This document shows positions 13,045 to 21,896 of a stretch of DNA of 64,000 nt, in pieces. A model generated the notes under the pieces. That model did no database searches. It was not told the DNA's origin and saw only the letters and a program-made list of their open reading frames with translations. Position numbers and translations under genes: made by a program. The stretch lies in assembly GCF_036017035.1 (NCBI RefSeq), contig NZ_JAYXHS010000001.1:62001-126000 (forward strand), in the 5' to 3' direction. This DNA comes from Viridibacterium silvisoli (GTDB lineage: Bacteria; Pseudomonadota; Gammaproteobacteria; Burkholderiales; Rhodocyclaceae). The stretch's first letter is position 1. Every line of letters starts with the position of its first letter.

Positions 13045-13113
13045 CGCTTAACCCCTTACCCAATCAATCCAGACTACGAATATGAATGAAAACAAAATTC
13101 ACTTTAAAAATCA

Positions 13114-13188
13114 TGGTGCCCATGGCGTGGATTGAACACGCGACCTCTCCCTTACCAAGGGAGTGCTCTGCCACTGAGCTACATGGGC
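13114..13188 (-). tRNA. tRNA-Thr (anticodon GGT)
   Basis: A 75-base cloverleaf with encoded CCA. The acceptor is GCCCATG/CATGGGC, the anticodon stem CTCCC/GGGAG encloses loop TTGGTAA with anticodon GGT, and the T arm is GCGTG-TTCAATC-CACGC. It sits immediately upstream of tuf. Confidence 0.98.
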
Positions 13189-13266
13189 TTCCTAGCGATT
13201 TTGCAGAAGCTGCAAAACCTGACCTGCAAAACCGGCCGCAACACAAACCAGTTCCTGAAACAATTC

Positions 13267-13340
13267 TGGAGCGGGTGAAGGGAATCGAACCCTCGTCTTA
13301 AGCTTGGAAGGCTTCAGCTCTACCATTGAGCTACACCCGC
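13267..13340 (-). tRNA. tRNA-Gly (anticodon TCC)
   Basis: A 74-base cloverleaf with encoded CCA. The acceptor is GCGGGTG/CACCCGC, the anticodon loop CTTCCAA carries TCC, and the T arm is GAGGG-TTCGATT-CCCTT. The outermost anticodon-stem pair (27-43) is a G-A mismatch, compensated by a possible T-A pair just outside it. Confidence 0.96.
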
Positions 13341-13453
13341 AAACACGAGCCGCCTTGCACGCCAGCAACAACAACCAGCTGCCAAGCCACTCAGGAACGA
13401 GACTCACTCCATTCCAACCGCAAACTTCTCGCAACAAAACCACAAACAAACTG

Positions 13454-13539
13454 NNNNNNNNNNNNNNNNNNNNNNNNNNNNNNNNNNNNNNNNNNNNNNN
13501 NNNNNNNNNNNNNNNNNNNNNNNNNNNNNNNNNNNNNNN
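13454..13539 (-). other. 86-base run of N (unknown sequence; tRNA-Tyr expected here)
   Basis: All 86 bases are N, so nothing can be read. Three things suggest a masked or unresolved tRNA-Tyr: the length fits a tRNA-Tyr with its long variable arm and CCA (about 85); the betaproteobacterial order is tRNA-Tyr, tRNA-Gly, tRNA-Thr, tuf; and a consensus-like minus-strand promoter ends about 15 bases before the run. This is inference from context only, and the gap size may also be arbitrary. Confidence 0.5.
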
Positions 13540-13554
13540 AGCGCGAGACCGGAA

Positions 13555-13583
13555 ACTATAGAGATCGAACTTTCGCTAGTCAA
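13555..13583 (-). promoter_or_regulatory. Sigma-70 promoter for the tRNA-tuf-secE operon
   Basis: On the minus strand a -35 TTGACT (13578-13583) and a -10 TATAGT (13555-13560) are separated by exactly 17 bases. A GC-rich discriminator (ccggtctcgcg) follows, as in stringently controlled stable-RNA promoters. The start point would fall near 13548, just ahead of the N run. No other promoter of this quality is seen before secE. Confidence 0.8.
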
Positions 13584-13702
13584 GGTCTTTTTGAATACAA
13601 ATGCGAGGAATTTGTCTCGCAGCAGGCACAGCGCCCCTCATGGACGTGTGACACAACGAGATCGCGCGCTAACATATTTACCTTTCCATACCGACGCCAG
13701 CC

Positions 13703-14470
13703 ATGCCCGCACTGAAGGCTCTGATCGCCCAACTGGGTAGCCTCGCCCTGCTTTTCATGATCGGCCAGAGCGGCAACCTGCCATTTTCCACCCCCTTGGC
13801 GCTAGCGGTGTCGCAAGGACTAATGGCGGCTTTCTTTTCTGCAGGATTGCGCTCGGCACGCTGGTGGATTCCCATCCACATGCTTTTCATGCCCTGCGTG
13901 GTCCTGGCTGCGGGCAGCGGTCTGCCGCCATGGGCATATCTCGGCGGATTTGTGTTTTTGGCGCTGGTGTATTGGTCGAGCTTTCGCACTCAGGTGCCGT
14001 TGTTTTTGTCCAACAAACAGACCGTACACAGACTTGCAGCCTGGCTGCCCGACAACCAGCCACTGACAGCACTCGACATCGGCAGCGGCACCGGCTCACT
14101 AGTACTGCGCCTCGCGCAATTACGGCCGGACTGGCAGGTTCACGGCATCGAGACAGCGCCAGCACCTTACTGGCTGTCTCGCCGCCTGTGCCGGGACATT
14201 CCCAACACCCATCTGAGCCGAGGCGATTTCTGGCAGGGCTCGCTGCAAGGTTTTGACGTTGTGTACGCGTTCCTGTCCCCGGTACCGATGCCCGCACTGT
14301 GGGCCAAGGCCGTCCGCGAAATGCGCCCAGGCAGCTGGCTAATCAGCAATTCATTCGAGATCTCGCGAGCCACGCCCGAGCACGTGATCAGCGTCAGAGA
14401 CAAGCGCAACACCCATCTCTTCTGCTATCGCATTCCCGGACACGCGACCACCCCCAAGTCACGGCAATAG
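13703..14470 (+). CDS. Membrane-anchored class I SAM-dependent methyltransferase
   Basis: A 255-residue protein with three or four hydrophobic segments in the first 95 residues (around 5-22, 28-45, 51-68 and 74-92). A cytoplasmic Rossmann-type methyltransferase domain follows. The SAM-binding motif I, TALDIGSGTGSLVLRLA, lies near residue 122; GIETAP is the acidic loop after strand 2, and the GDFW segment fits strand 4. The family is common in beta- and gammaproteobacteria next to ParA-like genes, but the substrate is not known. It is the first gene rightward from the tRNA-tuf promoter and is followed after 118 bases by the ParA-like gene. Confidence 0.75.
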   Translation: MPALKALIAQLGSLALLFMIGQSGNLPFSTPLALAVSQGLMAAFFSAGLRSARWWIPIHMLFMPCVVLAAGSGLPPWAYLGGFVFLALVYWSSFRTQVPLFLSNKQTVHRLAAWLPDNQPLTALDIGSGTGSLVLRLAQLRPDWQVHGIETAPAPYWLSRRLCRDIPNTHLSRGDFWQGSLQGFDVVYAFLSPVPMPALWAKAVREMRPGSWLISNSFEISRATPEHVISVRDKRNTHLFCYRIPGHATTPKSRQ

Positions 14471-14588
14471 ACCCGATTTCGTCCGCCTTCTTTCGCCACT
14501 CCGAAGCCCCAGAGGGCAGCATGATGAGAGCGCTGACAATACGGCAGCGCAAAACAACTCCTTGCGACACTCAGGGCAATTCAGAACC

Positions 14589-15311
14589 ATGGCTGAAATC
14601 ATTTGCGTAATCGGCAACAAGGGCGGCACAGGCAAGACCACTCTATCCCACATGCTCTGCCATGGACTGGCGCTCCTCGAACGACGCGCCGCATGCGTCA
14701 TGACCGATGAGCTACGCGAACCACTTCGCGCCGAAGGGCGGCGCTACGTTGTCGCCGACGCCCGCTCCGCCAAGGCGCGCGAGCAAATGATGGACAAACT
14801 GCGCAATCTCCCAGGCTGGATCGGCGTGCTGGATGGCGGAGCCAATCGCACCGACACGGACATTGCACTCTATGAGCTATCGAACCTGGTCTTATTGCCG
14901 TTCCGCGACTCTGCAGAAGACTTGCGCACGGTAATCCAGGATCTGGAGCGCTTCCCGCGAGCCCACGCCCTGCCCTCGCAATGGCCGCATAATCGCTGGC
15001 AACTTGAGGCTGCGGATCGCCTTGTCGCAACAATGCCAGCCCACCTGCGCTCACGCGTCCTCCCCCCGGTAATGGCCGTCTCATCCTCAAAGCTGCTACT
15101 GCAAGCAACCGTACCGGAGCAACTCCCGACAGCCGTTAACAACGCGACGCGCGCACTCGCCCGGATGATTCTGGACATGACGGAACATAAGGAAAGTTTT
15201 GCGTACAAGCCCGTCGCGCCGAGCATGCCGGCGACACCTGCTGCATCGGCTGCCGCAAACCCGAGCGCAGCGACACCGCCGGGGCCGTATCAATCAACCA
15301 TGCGGCACTGA
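14589..15311 (+). CDS. ParA-like ATPase (orphan, no ParB)
   Basis: A 240-residue ATPase of the ParA/MinD superfamily. The deviant Walker A box KGGTGKTTLSH with its signature lysine is at residues 11-21. A switch-like segment VLDGGANRTDTD follows near residue 80, and the C-terminal 35 residues are Ala/Pro-rich and probably disordered. The ATG at 14589 is preferred over an upstream TTG because it places MAEIICVIGNKGGTGK at the N-terminus, as in the family. No ParB or parS-like repeat is nearby, so plasmid partition is unlikely; such orphans position protein clusters or cell-surface machines. It converges with the response regulator, 18 bases apart. Confidence 0.75.
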   Translation: MAEIICVIGNKGGTGKTTLSHMLCHGLALLERRAACVMTDELREPLRAEGRRYVVADARSAKAREQMMDKLRNLPGWIGVLDGGANRTDTDIALYELSNLVLLPFRDSAEDLRTVIQDLERFPRAHALPSQWPHNRWQLEAADRLVATMPAHLRSRVLPPVMAVSSSKLLLQATVPEQLPTAVNNATRALARMILDMTEHKESFAYKPVAPSMPATPAASAAANPSAATPPGPYQSTMRH

Positions 15312-15329
15312 AGGCCACGCAAGCATCCG

Positions 15330-15977
15330 CTAACCTCGCAAGCCCTGCCGCGCCAGCACCACAAGTGCTTGCGCACGGTTAGCCACGCCAAGGGCGCGCA
15401 GAATCGCCGAGCAGTGCACCTTGACGGTACCCTCGGCAAGCCCCAGAAGCTCGGCGATCTCACGGTTGGTGCGCCCCTCGACCATCAGCTCCATGACGCG
15501 CGTCTGGGCAGCAGTCAGCCCGAATTGCTCGGATATTGATTCAACACTGCGCTTGCGCGGCAAACGCTGCGGACTCATCTCCGACAGCTCGGGCGTCACC
15601 ACGCCACCATTGAGGACGGTCTGCACCGCACCAACAAGCTGCTCGGTAGAGAGGGTCTTGGGAAGAAAACCGGAGGCGCCCGCCTTGAGCGCACGCTTGA
15701 CCGAAGCCTCGTCAGCCAAGGCAGAGACGACGATAACGGGAATGGCTGGAAAGCGGTGCGCGAGAACAGACAGGAGAGAAAAGCCGCTCATATCAGGCAG
15801 CATCAGATCGACGAGCACCAGATCGAAGTCTTTTTGCGCCTCAACAATTGCCAGCGCCTCCTGACCGCAAGACGCCTGCGCAAAGCTGCATTGCATGCCC
15901 AATCGATCCAGAGCACGCACCATCGCCTCTCGCACCAACGCGTGATCCTCGATGACAAGAATGCGACACTCTTTCAT
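15330..15977 (-). CDS. NarL/FixJ-type response regulator (REC plus LuxR-type HTH)
   Basis: A 215-residue two-component regulator. The receiver domain (about residues 1-120) has the acidic pair in VIEDHALVRE and the phospho-acceptor aspartate in LVLVDLMLPDMSG. The C-terminal LuxR-type helix-turn-helix has the conserved LTAAQTRVMELMVEGRTNREIAELL and GTVKVHCSAILRALG. The ATG at 15977 (MKECRILVIEDH) was chosen; an extra 10-19 residues are possible. It is transcribed divergently from the receptor/binding-protein/kinase genes at 16346-21289 and is the natural output partner of that kinase. Confidence 0.92.
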   Translation of the reverse strand: MKECRILVIEDHALVREAMVRALDRLGMQCSFAQASCGQEALAIVEAQKDFDLVLVDLMLPDMSGFSLLSVLAHRFPAIPVIVVSALADEASVKRALKAGASGFLPKTLSTEQLVGAVQTVLNGGVVTPELSEMSPQRLPRKRSVESISEQFGLTAAQTRVMELMVEGRTNREIAELLGLAEGTVKVHCSAILRALGVANRAQALVVLARQGLRG

Positions 15978-16345
15978 GCTGTGCAGGGCCCATCGCAGTG
16001 ACATGACAAGGCCGTAAGGATAGCACAACAGCAAGTCAACAAGCCGGGAATCCGCGCCGTTACTACGATTAGCATATTCGTTCTGACAAACATAACACCT
16101 CTGAAAATGCCAAACAGATCATATAAGTACATTGGCATACAAAAGCATCAGTCCGTGTTTCCGCCATCAGGCAAAAGATACTTCTGCATGCCCGTTCAAC
16201 GAGACGCTTACCGATAATCCACATTATTGCTATCGTCCGGCAAAGCCGTGCGCTTGAACGTTGAAAGCGACTTATTGCACGAATGCGTGGATTTGTTTTC
16301 CAGAGCCATGAACCTCCGCCCAATTCATCCACCCCGAAAAGCCGG
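15978..16345. promoter_or_regulatory. Divergent intergenic region between response regulator and TonB receptor
   Basis: 368 bases without a supported gene, noticeably AT-rich from about 16050 to 16180 compared with the surrounding genes, as expected for divergent promoters. I looked for cobalamin- or thiamine-riboswitch core motifs and for a clear inverted repeat for the regulator and did not find them by eye. Confidence 0.5.
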
Positions 16346-18373
16346 ATGAGCACACCTCGCTCATGGCCCTCGAAACAATCACAGCTCACTCGCCTGGCGA
16401 GCGCACTGTGCATGTCCGGCGTATGCTTCGGCGCGCTAGCAGACGATGAGTCGCCCTACCTGGATGAATCTCCGGTTGTACTGTCAGCATCGAGACTGTC
16501 ACAGCCGCTGCGCGATGCCCCCGCGTCCGTGACGGTGCTGGACCGCGAGCAGATTCGCGCCTCGGGCGCACGCGACATCACGGAAGTCCTGCGCCTGGTA
16601 CCCGGCTTCATCGCCACGATGGCCTATGGCAGCTATCCGGTCGCCGGTTACCACGGGCTAGCACGGGACCGCTCCAACCGCATGCTGGTGTTGATCGATG
16701 GCCGATCAGCCTACTCGCCGTATTTTCTGGGCGGGATCGAATGGAACAATCTTGGCGTCAACATCGACGACATTGACCGCATCGAAGTCACGCGCGGCTC
16801 CAACTCAGCCACTTATGGCTCCAATGCCTTTCTTGGCGTGGTGAACATCACCACGCGCAAATCAATGGACTCGGAGCGCGCCTCCGTGAGCGTGCAACAG
16901 GGTGAAGGCGGGATCGACGACGCCTCGGTTGCAGCGACGATCAAGACAGGCTCCCTTGGCCTGCGCATTCGTGCGCAGCAACAACGCGACAACGGATTTG
17001 CGGGCTTTTACGATGGCCGCAATCTGCAGTTGCTCGATTTACGCGGCGACTACCAGATCGACAATCAGCTCGCACTGGAGATGCATGCGGGCGCCAACAA
17101 GGCAGGGCTCGCCCGCGGCAACTATGGCGACGATGGCGACCCGCCGCGCTGGACGACCGTTCAACAATCGTATGCGCTCGCCCGCCTGCGCAAGAGCGAG
17201 GCGGACGGCGATGACTGGACCCTGTCCTACTACCATCAGCACGAGTTCGGAAAAGACTCCTTTACACAAACAGTGCCAATCCCTTCCGCTCTCATGCGGG
17301 CGTTCGGCTTGCCGGCCTCGCTCAACGTGACCAGCGACTCGGGCTACCAGACCAATCGTGATGACATCGAGTTCCAGCGCTTTGAGACGCTTTCCTCCAC
17401 GGCGCGCGCCGTGTGGGGACTAGGATGGCGCAATGACAGCGTCTATTCGCCGCAGCATTTCTACGGTATCGACACCGTCACCACGCAGGACTCTCGCATC
17501 TTCGGCAACCTCGAATGGCGCCCCGCGTCGAGCTGGCTGATCAACGGCGGAGCGATGGTGGAAAAAACTTCCCTTTCAGGCACAAACACCGCTCCACGCC
17601 TGGCGCTCAATTACCATGCGACTGACCAGCAGACCCTCCGCATGGCATGGAGTCGAGCTTACCGTACGCCTACGCCATATGAGGTCTATTCGAATACCAA
17701 GTACATTTATGACGGGAAAGTGCTGCGCTGGACCGACCAGCCTGCGGGGAGTCTGCGCCCGGAGCGACTGACGGCCTGGGAGCTGGGCTACCTCGCAGAG
17801 TTGCACTCGCTCGCGACAACGCTCGACGTGCGCATATTTGATGAAAAAATCGAGGACATGATCCAGGATCGAAAAGTCCCGCTAAGCGTACCGACCGATC
17901 AGTTATCACCGATTCGCCCAGAGGCACGCACCTCGGTGAACGGCGATTCTGCGCGCGTCGACGGCATCGAATACCAGTTGATGTGGCGCCCCTCGCGCCG
18001 CAGCTGGCTAAGCCTCGCGCAGACATTGATGAATATCCGCAGCACCGAAGTCGGTACGCAGTTCGAAGTCCGCAACCAACGCTCAGCCCCGCATCTTGCA
18101 ACCGTCATTTCCGGCGCCTATGAACTGGGCTACGGCTTCAACGTCAGCGGCGCGCACTACCGCTACGGTCGCATGAACTGGCAGCAGACCGAGCAGGAAA
18201 ACCTGCCCCCCTACCATCGCACCGACCTGCGCCTGGGTTATGAATTCCGGGCAATGGGGGGCAAGGCGGAGTTGTTCGTGAACGCCCAGAACCTTGGGCA
18301 GGTCAACAACGAGTTCAAGAACCGCTACGAGACTGATCGCCGCATCTTTGGCGGTTTCCGCTGGGAATACTAA
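16346..18373 (+). CDS. TonB-dependent outer-membrane receptor
   Basis: A 675-residue outer-membrane receptor. The start MSTPRSWPSKQSQLTRLASA is followed by a signal peptide likely cleaved after CFGALA. The plug domain has APASVTVLDREQIRASGARDI and the barrel ends in an aromatic residue (GGFRWEY). Several barrel segments (RNDSVYSPQHFYGIDTVT, LRMAWSRAYRTPTPYEVYSN) resemble BtuB/FepA-type transporters. The length is short, and no ferric-siderophore marker is visible, so a vitamin-like or small organic ligand is plausible but unproven. It is the first gene of an apparent operon with a periplasmic binding protein (7 bases downstream) and a hybrid kinase. An alternative start lies 21 codons upstream. 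Confidence 0.9.
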   Translation: MSTPRSWPSKQSQLTRLASALCMSGVCFGALADDESPYLDESPVVLSASRLSQPLRDAPASVTVLDREQIRASGARDITEVLRLVPGFIATMAYGSYPVAGYHGLARDRSNRMLVLIDGRSAYSPYFLGGIEWNNLGVNIDDIDRIEVTRGSNSATYGSNAFLGVVNITTRKSMDSERASVSVQQGEGGIDDASVAATIKTGSLGLRIRAQQQRDNGFAGFYDGRNLQLLDLRGDYQIDNQLALEMHAGANKAGLARGNYGDDGDPPRWTTVQQSYALARLRKSEADGDDWTLSYYHQHEFGKDSFTQTVPIPSALMRAFGLPASLNVTSDSGYQTNRDDIEFQRFETLSSTARAVWGLGWRNDSVYSPQHFYGIDTVTTQDSRIFGNLEWRPASSWLINGGAMVEKTSLSGTNTAPRLALNYHATDQQTLRMAWSRAYRTPTPYEVYSNTKYIYDGKVLRWTDQPAGSLRPERLTAWELGYLAELHSLATTLDVRIFDEKIEDMIQDRKVPLSVPTDQLSPIRPEARTSVNGDSARVDGIEYQLMWRPSRRSWLSLAQTLMNIRSTEVGTQFEVRNQRSAPHLATVISGAYELGYGFNVSGAHYRYGRMNWQQTEQENLPPYHRTDLRLGYEFRAMGGKAELFVNAQNLGQVNNEFKNRYETDRRIFGGFRWEY

Positions 18374-18380
18374 CGAGTCC

Positions 18381-19331
18381 ATGCCCAGCCTCGCCCCGCG
18401 CGCCTCGTTCCGCATCCTGCTTACGCCCCTGGTGTTGATTGCTGCCTTGATTGGCGGCGAAGGCGCTTGGGCGGCCAGCATTGCGGTCGTGCTTAGCGAG
18501 GCACGTGGCGCCTACCAGGAGTTCGCCGAAGCCATGCGTGCCGAATTGCGGCGCGACCCGGCCGGGCACGAGCTCATCGTCATGGATAGTGATCAGGCCT
18601 CCACCCGCAACCTCGGCGACGCCCAGCTCGTAGTCGGTGTTGGCGGCAAGGCCATGGAGGTACTCGCCAGCAAGGATTTCAAGGCACCTCTGCTCCTGAC
18701 CCTGATTCCGCGCAGTAGCTACGAAAAGCTGCCAGCCGCGCGCCGTGAAGACCACAAGACCACCGGACTGTTCATTGACCAGCCACCCGCGCGCTATATC
18801 GATCTGGTGCGCGCCGCCCTGCCCGATACCGAACGTATCGGCATGCTGGCCGGACGCGATAGCCGCGACAATGTTGCGCGCCTTGCGCAGATTTCGCGGG
18901 ACCGCAAGCTACGCCCCGGCGTCGAGTACGTCAGTACGGAGGGCGAGATCTATCCCGCAATCCAGCGCCTCTTCCCGGATGGTGGCGTCCTGCTGGCTAC
19001 GCCGGACACCTCGATCTTCAATACGCAGACAATTCCCAACATCATCCTCAGCGCCTACCGCTTCCGCGTCCCGGTAGTGGGGTTCTCACAAGGCTCCGTG
19101 AAATCCGGCGCGCTGATTGCACTGTTCTCGACCCCGGTGCACCTCGGCACCCAGTCCGGAGAAATTGCCAGCAAGCTGCTCGGGGGGGCGCCCTTGCCCG
19201 CGCCGCAATTCCCACGACTATTTTCCGTCGGCATCAATGCGGTTGTCGCACGCTCGCTCGGCATTGAACTGGAGAGCGAGACCGTCATTCGCGATCGCCT
19301 CGAGCGGATGGAGCGAACGGATCGCCCATGA
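18381..19331 (+). CDS. Orphan periplasmic substrate-binding protein (sensor partner)
   Basis: A 316-residue exported protein with a clear signal peptide (RILLTPLVLIAALIGGEGAWA, cleaved near residue 33). The two-lobed fold of ABC-type uncharacterised substrate-binding proteins follows: AIVVLSEARGAYQEFAEA-like lobe 1, LIPRSSYEKLPAARR, then DQPPARYIDLVRAALPDTE and GVLLATPDTSIFN in lobe 2. No ABC permease or ATPase is nearby. Its stop overlaps the histidine kinase start by four bases (ATGA). The context suggests it captures a ligand brought in by the TonB receptor and presents it to the kinase, much as LuxP does for LuxQ; that role is inferred. Confidence 0.8.
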   Translation: MPSLAPRASFRILLTPLVLIAALIGGEGAWAASIAVVLSEARGAYQEFAEAMRAELRRDPAGHELIVMDSDQASTRNLGDAQLVVGVGGKAMEVLASKDFKAPLLLTLIPRSSYEKLPAARREDHKTTGLFIDQPPARYIDLVRAALPDTERIGMLAGRDSRDNVARLAQISRDRKLRPGVEYVSTEGEIYPAIQRLFPDGGVLLATPDTSIFNTQTIPNIILSAYRFRVPVVGFSQGSVKSGALIALFSTPVHLGTQSGEIASKLLGGAPLPAPQFPRLFSVGINAVVARSLGIELESETVIRDRLERMERTDRP

Positions 19332-21289
19332 TCTGGCTCAACTGGGATATCCGTACCCGCGTCTTGCTGGTCGCTCTTGTACCAACAGCGGTACTCGGCA
19401 TTCTGCTGACCATCCTGCTCACGTTCTCGCGCCTCCACGACGTGGAAGATGCGCTGGTCCAGCGCGGCCAGGCGCTCGCGCGGCAGTTGGCTTCGGCATC
19501 CGAGTTCGGCCTGTTTTCAGGCAATACCGATGCGTTGGCACAGCTGGCGAGCTCGGCCCTTACCAACTCAGACCTTCAGGGCGTCTCGATTTTTGATCGT
19601 GACCACAAGCTGGTGGCCGTCGCGGGTCTGCAAACCCATGCGGCAGGGGTTGTTGACAGCGTATCGCGCATCGAGCAGGTCGGCAGCAATATGCTGCGCA
19701 TCGCCGAGCCCGTGCGCTACACGCCCACGACCGACGAAGACCTCTACACGCTGACGTCGGATGACCAGCGTGCGGCCCCACCTTCCTCGCTCGGCGAGAT
19801 CGTCGTGCTGCTATCGCTGGAGCCCCTGCAAAGCCGCAAGCGCTCACAGATGCTCGCCGCAATCGGCACCTTGCTGATCGTGCTGGCCGCCACGGCTGCA
19901 TTGGCGGCCCTCATGAGCCGATCGGTCAGTCAGCCGATCCGCCATATTGCGCGCGCCGTGACAGACATCGGTCGCGGCCGACTCGACGTCAGCGTACCCG
20001 TCATCGGCGGCGGCTCTTTACGACAGCTTGCAGAGGGCCTGAACGACATGGCTCAGCGCCTCAAGCTGTCGCGCGAGGGGCTGGAACAGCAGGTTTCGGG
20101 AGCCACCTCGGAACTGCGCGAGCGCAAGGAGGAAGCCGAGCGAGCCAATCTCGCCAAGTCCCGCTTTCTCGCTGCGGCCAGTCACGACTTGCGCCAACCC
20201 ATGCACGCGCTCGGTCTGTTCATCGCCGAACTGGCAGACAAGCCGCACAACGACGACACGCGCATGCTCATCGAGCGCATCTCGGCTTCTGCGGAAGCCA
20301 TGGAGAATCTGCTCGACAGCCTGCTCGACATTTCGAAACTGGACGCGGGCGTGGTCACAGCCAATCCGCGACCATTTGCGTTGGGTCCGCTGTTCGAGCG
20401 CATCGCCAGCGAATATCAGCATGCCGCTCAGGACAAGGGATTGATTCTGCGGGTCAGGCCAAGTGCGTACTGGATTGACAGCGATCCGCTGCTGTTTGAG
20501 CGCATCCTGCTCAATCTCGTTACCAACGCCCTGCGTTACACGCCTCGTGGCGCCGTGATGGTGACAGCCCGCAAACGCGGCACACGCATCCACATCGAAG
20601 TGCGTGACAGTGGCATCGGTATTCCGCAGGAAGCGCAAGACAGTGTGTTCCAGGAATTCGTGCAACTCGACAATGCGGCACGCGACCGCAGCAAAGGGCT
20701 CGGACTGGGTCTCGCCATCGTGCGCCGCCTTGCGGAGCTGCTGGGCCATCACATCACGCTCACCTCGCTGCCGGACCGCGGTTCGATCTTCAGCGTTGAA
20801 GTGCGCGCTGCGCGTCCGATCGAAAACAAGGCCAAGGACGAGAGAGCGGGCGTGGATCTGGTCGGACTTATCGTCGCCATCGTCGATGACGACGCCTTGG
20901 CAATGGAGAGCCTGGCCGGTTTGCTGCGCGCCTGGGGCTGCTATGTCGTCTCAGGAGAAAGCCTCCACGCTCTGCAGCATGCGCTGGCTGACAATGACGT
21001 CGCGCCGCAAGTCCTGATCAGCGACTTCCGCCTCCCGGGCCCGCATAACGGGCTGGAAGTGATTGCCGCCTTGCGCCAACAATTCGGCCCCGGCCTGCCG
21101 GGCCTGTTGCTGTCGGGCGATACCGGACCGGAAGTGCTGCGCCAAGCCACCGATCTGGGCATTCCATTGCTGCACAAGCCGGTGCGCCCGGCCAAACTGC
21201 GCGCCGCCATTTCACACCTTGCCGTGTCGCATCTGGCAGATGTGCGCGCCAATAGTGATGCCCACACCGGCGACAGCGCCACAGCCTGA
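19328..21289 (+). CDS. Hybrid sensor histidine kinase (HAMP-HisKA-HATPase-REC)
   Basis: A 653-residue membrane kinase. Transmembrane segment 1 is near residues 12-32, a periplasmic domain of about 145 residues follows, and transmembrane segment 2 is near 176-196, then HAMP and a short coiled coil. The phospho-acceptor is H286 in AAASHDLRQPMHALGLFIAE. The ATPase domain has NLVTNALRYTPRGAV, DSGIGIP and GLGLGLAIVRRLAELLG. A C-terminal receiver domain has IVDDDALAMESL and phospho-acceptor D566 in LISDFRLPG, with the conserved KP near its end. No Hpt domain is present, so phosphotransfer to the NarL-type regulator at 15330-15977 is direct or uses another carrier. Confidence 0.93.
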   Translation: MIWLNWDIRTRVLLVALVPTAVLGILLTILLTFSRLHDVEDALVQRGQALARQLASASEFGLFSGNTDALAQLASSALTNSDLQGVSIFDRDHKLVAVAGLQTHAAGVVDSVSRIEQVGSNMLRIAEPVRYTPTTDEDLYTLTSDDQRAAPPSSLGEIVVLLSLEPLQSRKRSQMLAAIGTLLIVLAATAALAALMSRSVSQPIRHIARAVTDIGRGRLDVSVPVIGGGSLRQLAEGLNDMAQRLKLSREGLEQQVSGATSELRERKEEAERANLAKSRFLAAASHDLRQPMHALGLFIAELADKPHNDDTRMLIERISASAEAMENLLDSLLDISKLDAGVVTANPRPFALGPLFERIASEYQHAAQDKGLILRVRPSAYWIDSDPLLFERILLNLVTNALRYTPRGAVMVTARKRGTRIHIEVRDSGIGIPQEAQDSVFQEFVQLDNAARDRSKGLGLGLAIVRRLAELLGHHITLTSLPDRGSIFSVEVRAARPIENKAKDERAGVDLVGLIVAIVDDDALAMESLAGLLRAWGCYVVSGESLHALQHALADNDVAPQVLISDFRLPGPHNGLEVIAALRQQFGPGLPGLLLSGDTGPEVLRQATDLGIPLLHKPVRPAKLRAAISHLAVSHLADVRANSDAHTGDSATA

Positions 21290-21442
21290 TCTCCGATCAA
21301 TCAGGTTCACGCTTGCTTCGTTCGCGCCTGTACGCAATCGCAGCATGACTAAGCGGTACTATTGCATTTCGCACGTGCAGCATGCAGGTGTGCAAACGCA
21401 TTCGCGCATCCGCCTCACCGCCGGATCGCAGGAGAAGAAGCA

Positions 21443-21844
21443 ATGACCACCCCCCAAGACAACAATACGGACTTCGTACGGCAAATGTGGAGCAACCTGG
21501 GATTTGGCTTGCCTGGCATGGTCACGCCCACGCTGGACGTGGACGAGATCAGCAAGCGCATTACCGATCTGCGGGCCGTTGAAGGCTGGCTAAAGATGAA
21601 TCTGTCGATGCTGCAGATGACCATCCAGGGCCTGGAGGTCCAAGGCGCAGCATTGTCCGCCGTCAGAGCAATGAGCCAGCCCGGCGAGAACGGCGAGTTG
21701 CCAGCCAATCCTTTCGCCAATCCTGCGCTGTGGACCTGGCCTTTCGCACAAGCGGCCTCCGCCGCAACGGACACGTCCCCTGCAGACGAACCGCCTCCCG
21801 ATACGGGTGCGCGTCCTGCTCCGCGCAGAAACACCAAGAAATGA
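21443..21844 (+). CDS. phaM: PhaM-type polyhydroxyalkanoate granule regulatory protein
   Basis: A 133-residue protein matching the PhaM family: the N-terminal QMWSNLGFGLPGMVTPTLDV, then DEISKRITDLRAVEGWLKMN and LSMLQMTIQGLEVQGAA. The C-terminus is rich in Pro, Ala and Arg/Lys (APRRNTKK), like the DNA-binding tail of the characterised protein. In Cupriavidus necator PhaM activates the PHB synthase and tethers granules to the nucleoid. The ATG at 21443 follows a good GGAGAAGAAG. No PHA synthase is in the window, so the polymer genes must be elsewhere. The tail here is short, so DNA attachment may be weaker; this is inference. Confidence 0.85.
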   Translation: MTTPQDNNTDFVRQMWSNLGFGLPGMVTPTLDVDEISKRITDLRAVEGWLKMNLSMLQMTIQGLEVQGAALSAVRAMSQPGENGELPANPFANPALWTWPFAQAASAATDTSPADEPPPDTGARPAPRRNTKK

Positions 21845-21896
21845 TGCAGAGGATCTCACCTGAAATCGCTCGCAGGGCGACCACCGCGGAGCCGGC

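Noticed and set aside
13304..13715. Open frames that run through the N run
   Set aside because: They depend on unknown bases and overlap tRNA-Gly.
15978..16345. Possible cobalamin riboswitch ahead of the TonB receptor
   Set aside because: I looked for the conserved B12-box core and supporting stems and did not see them.
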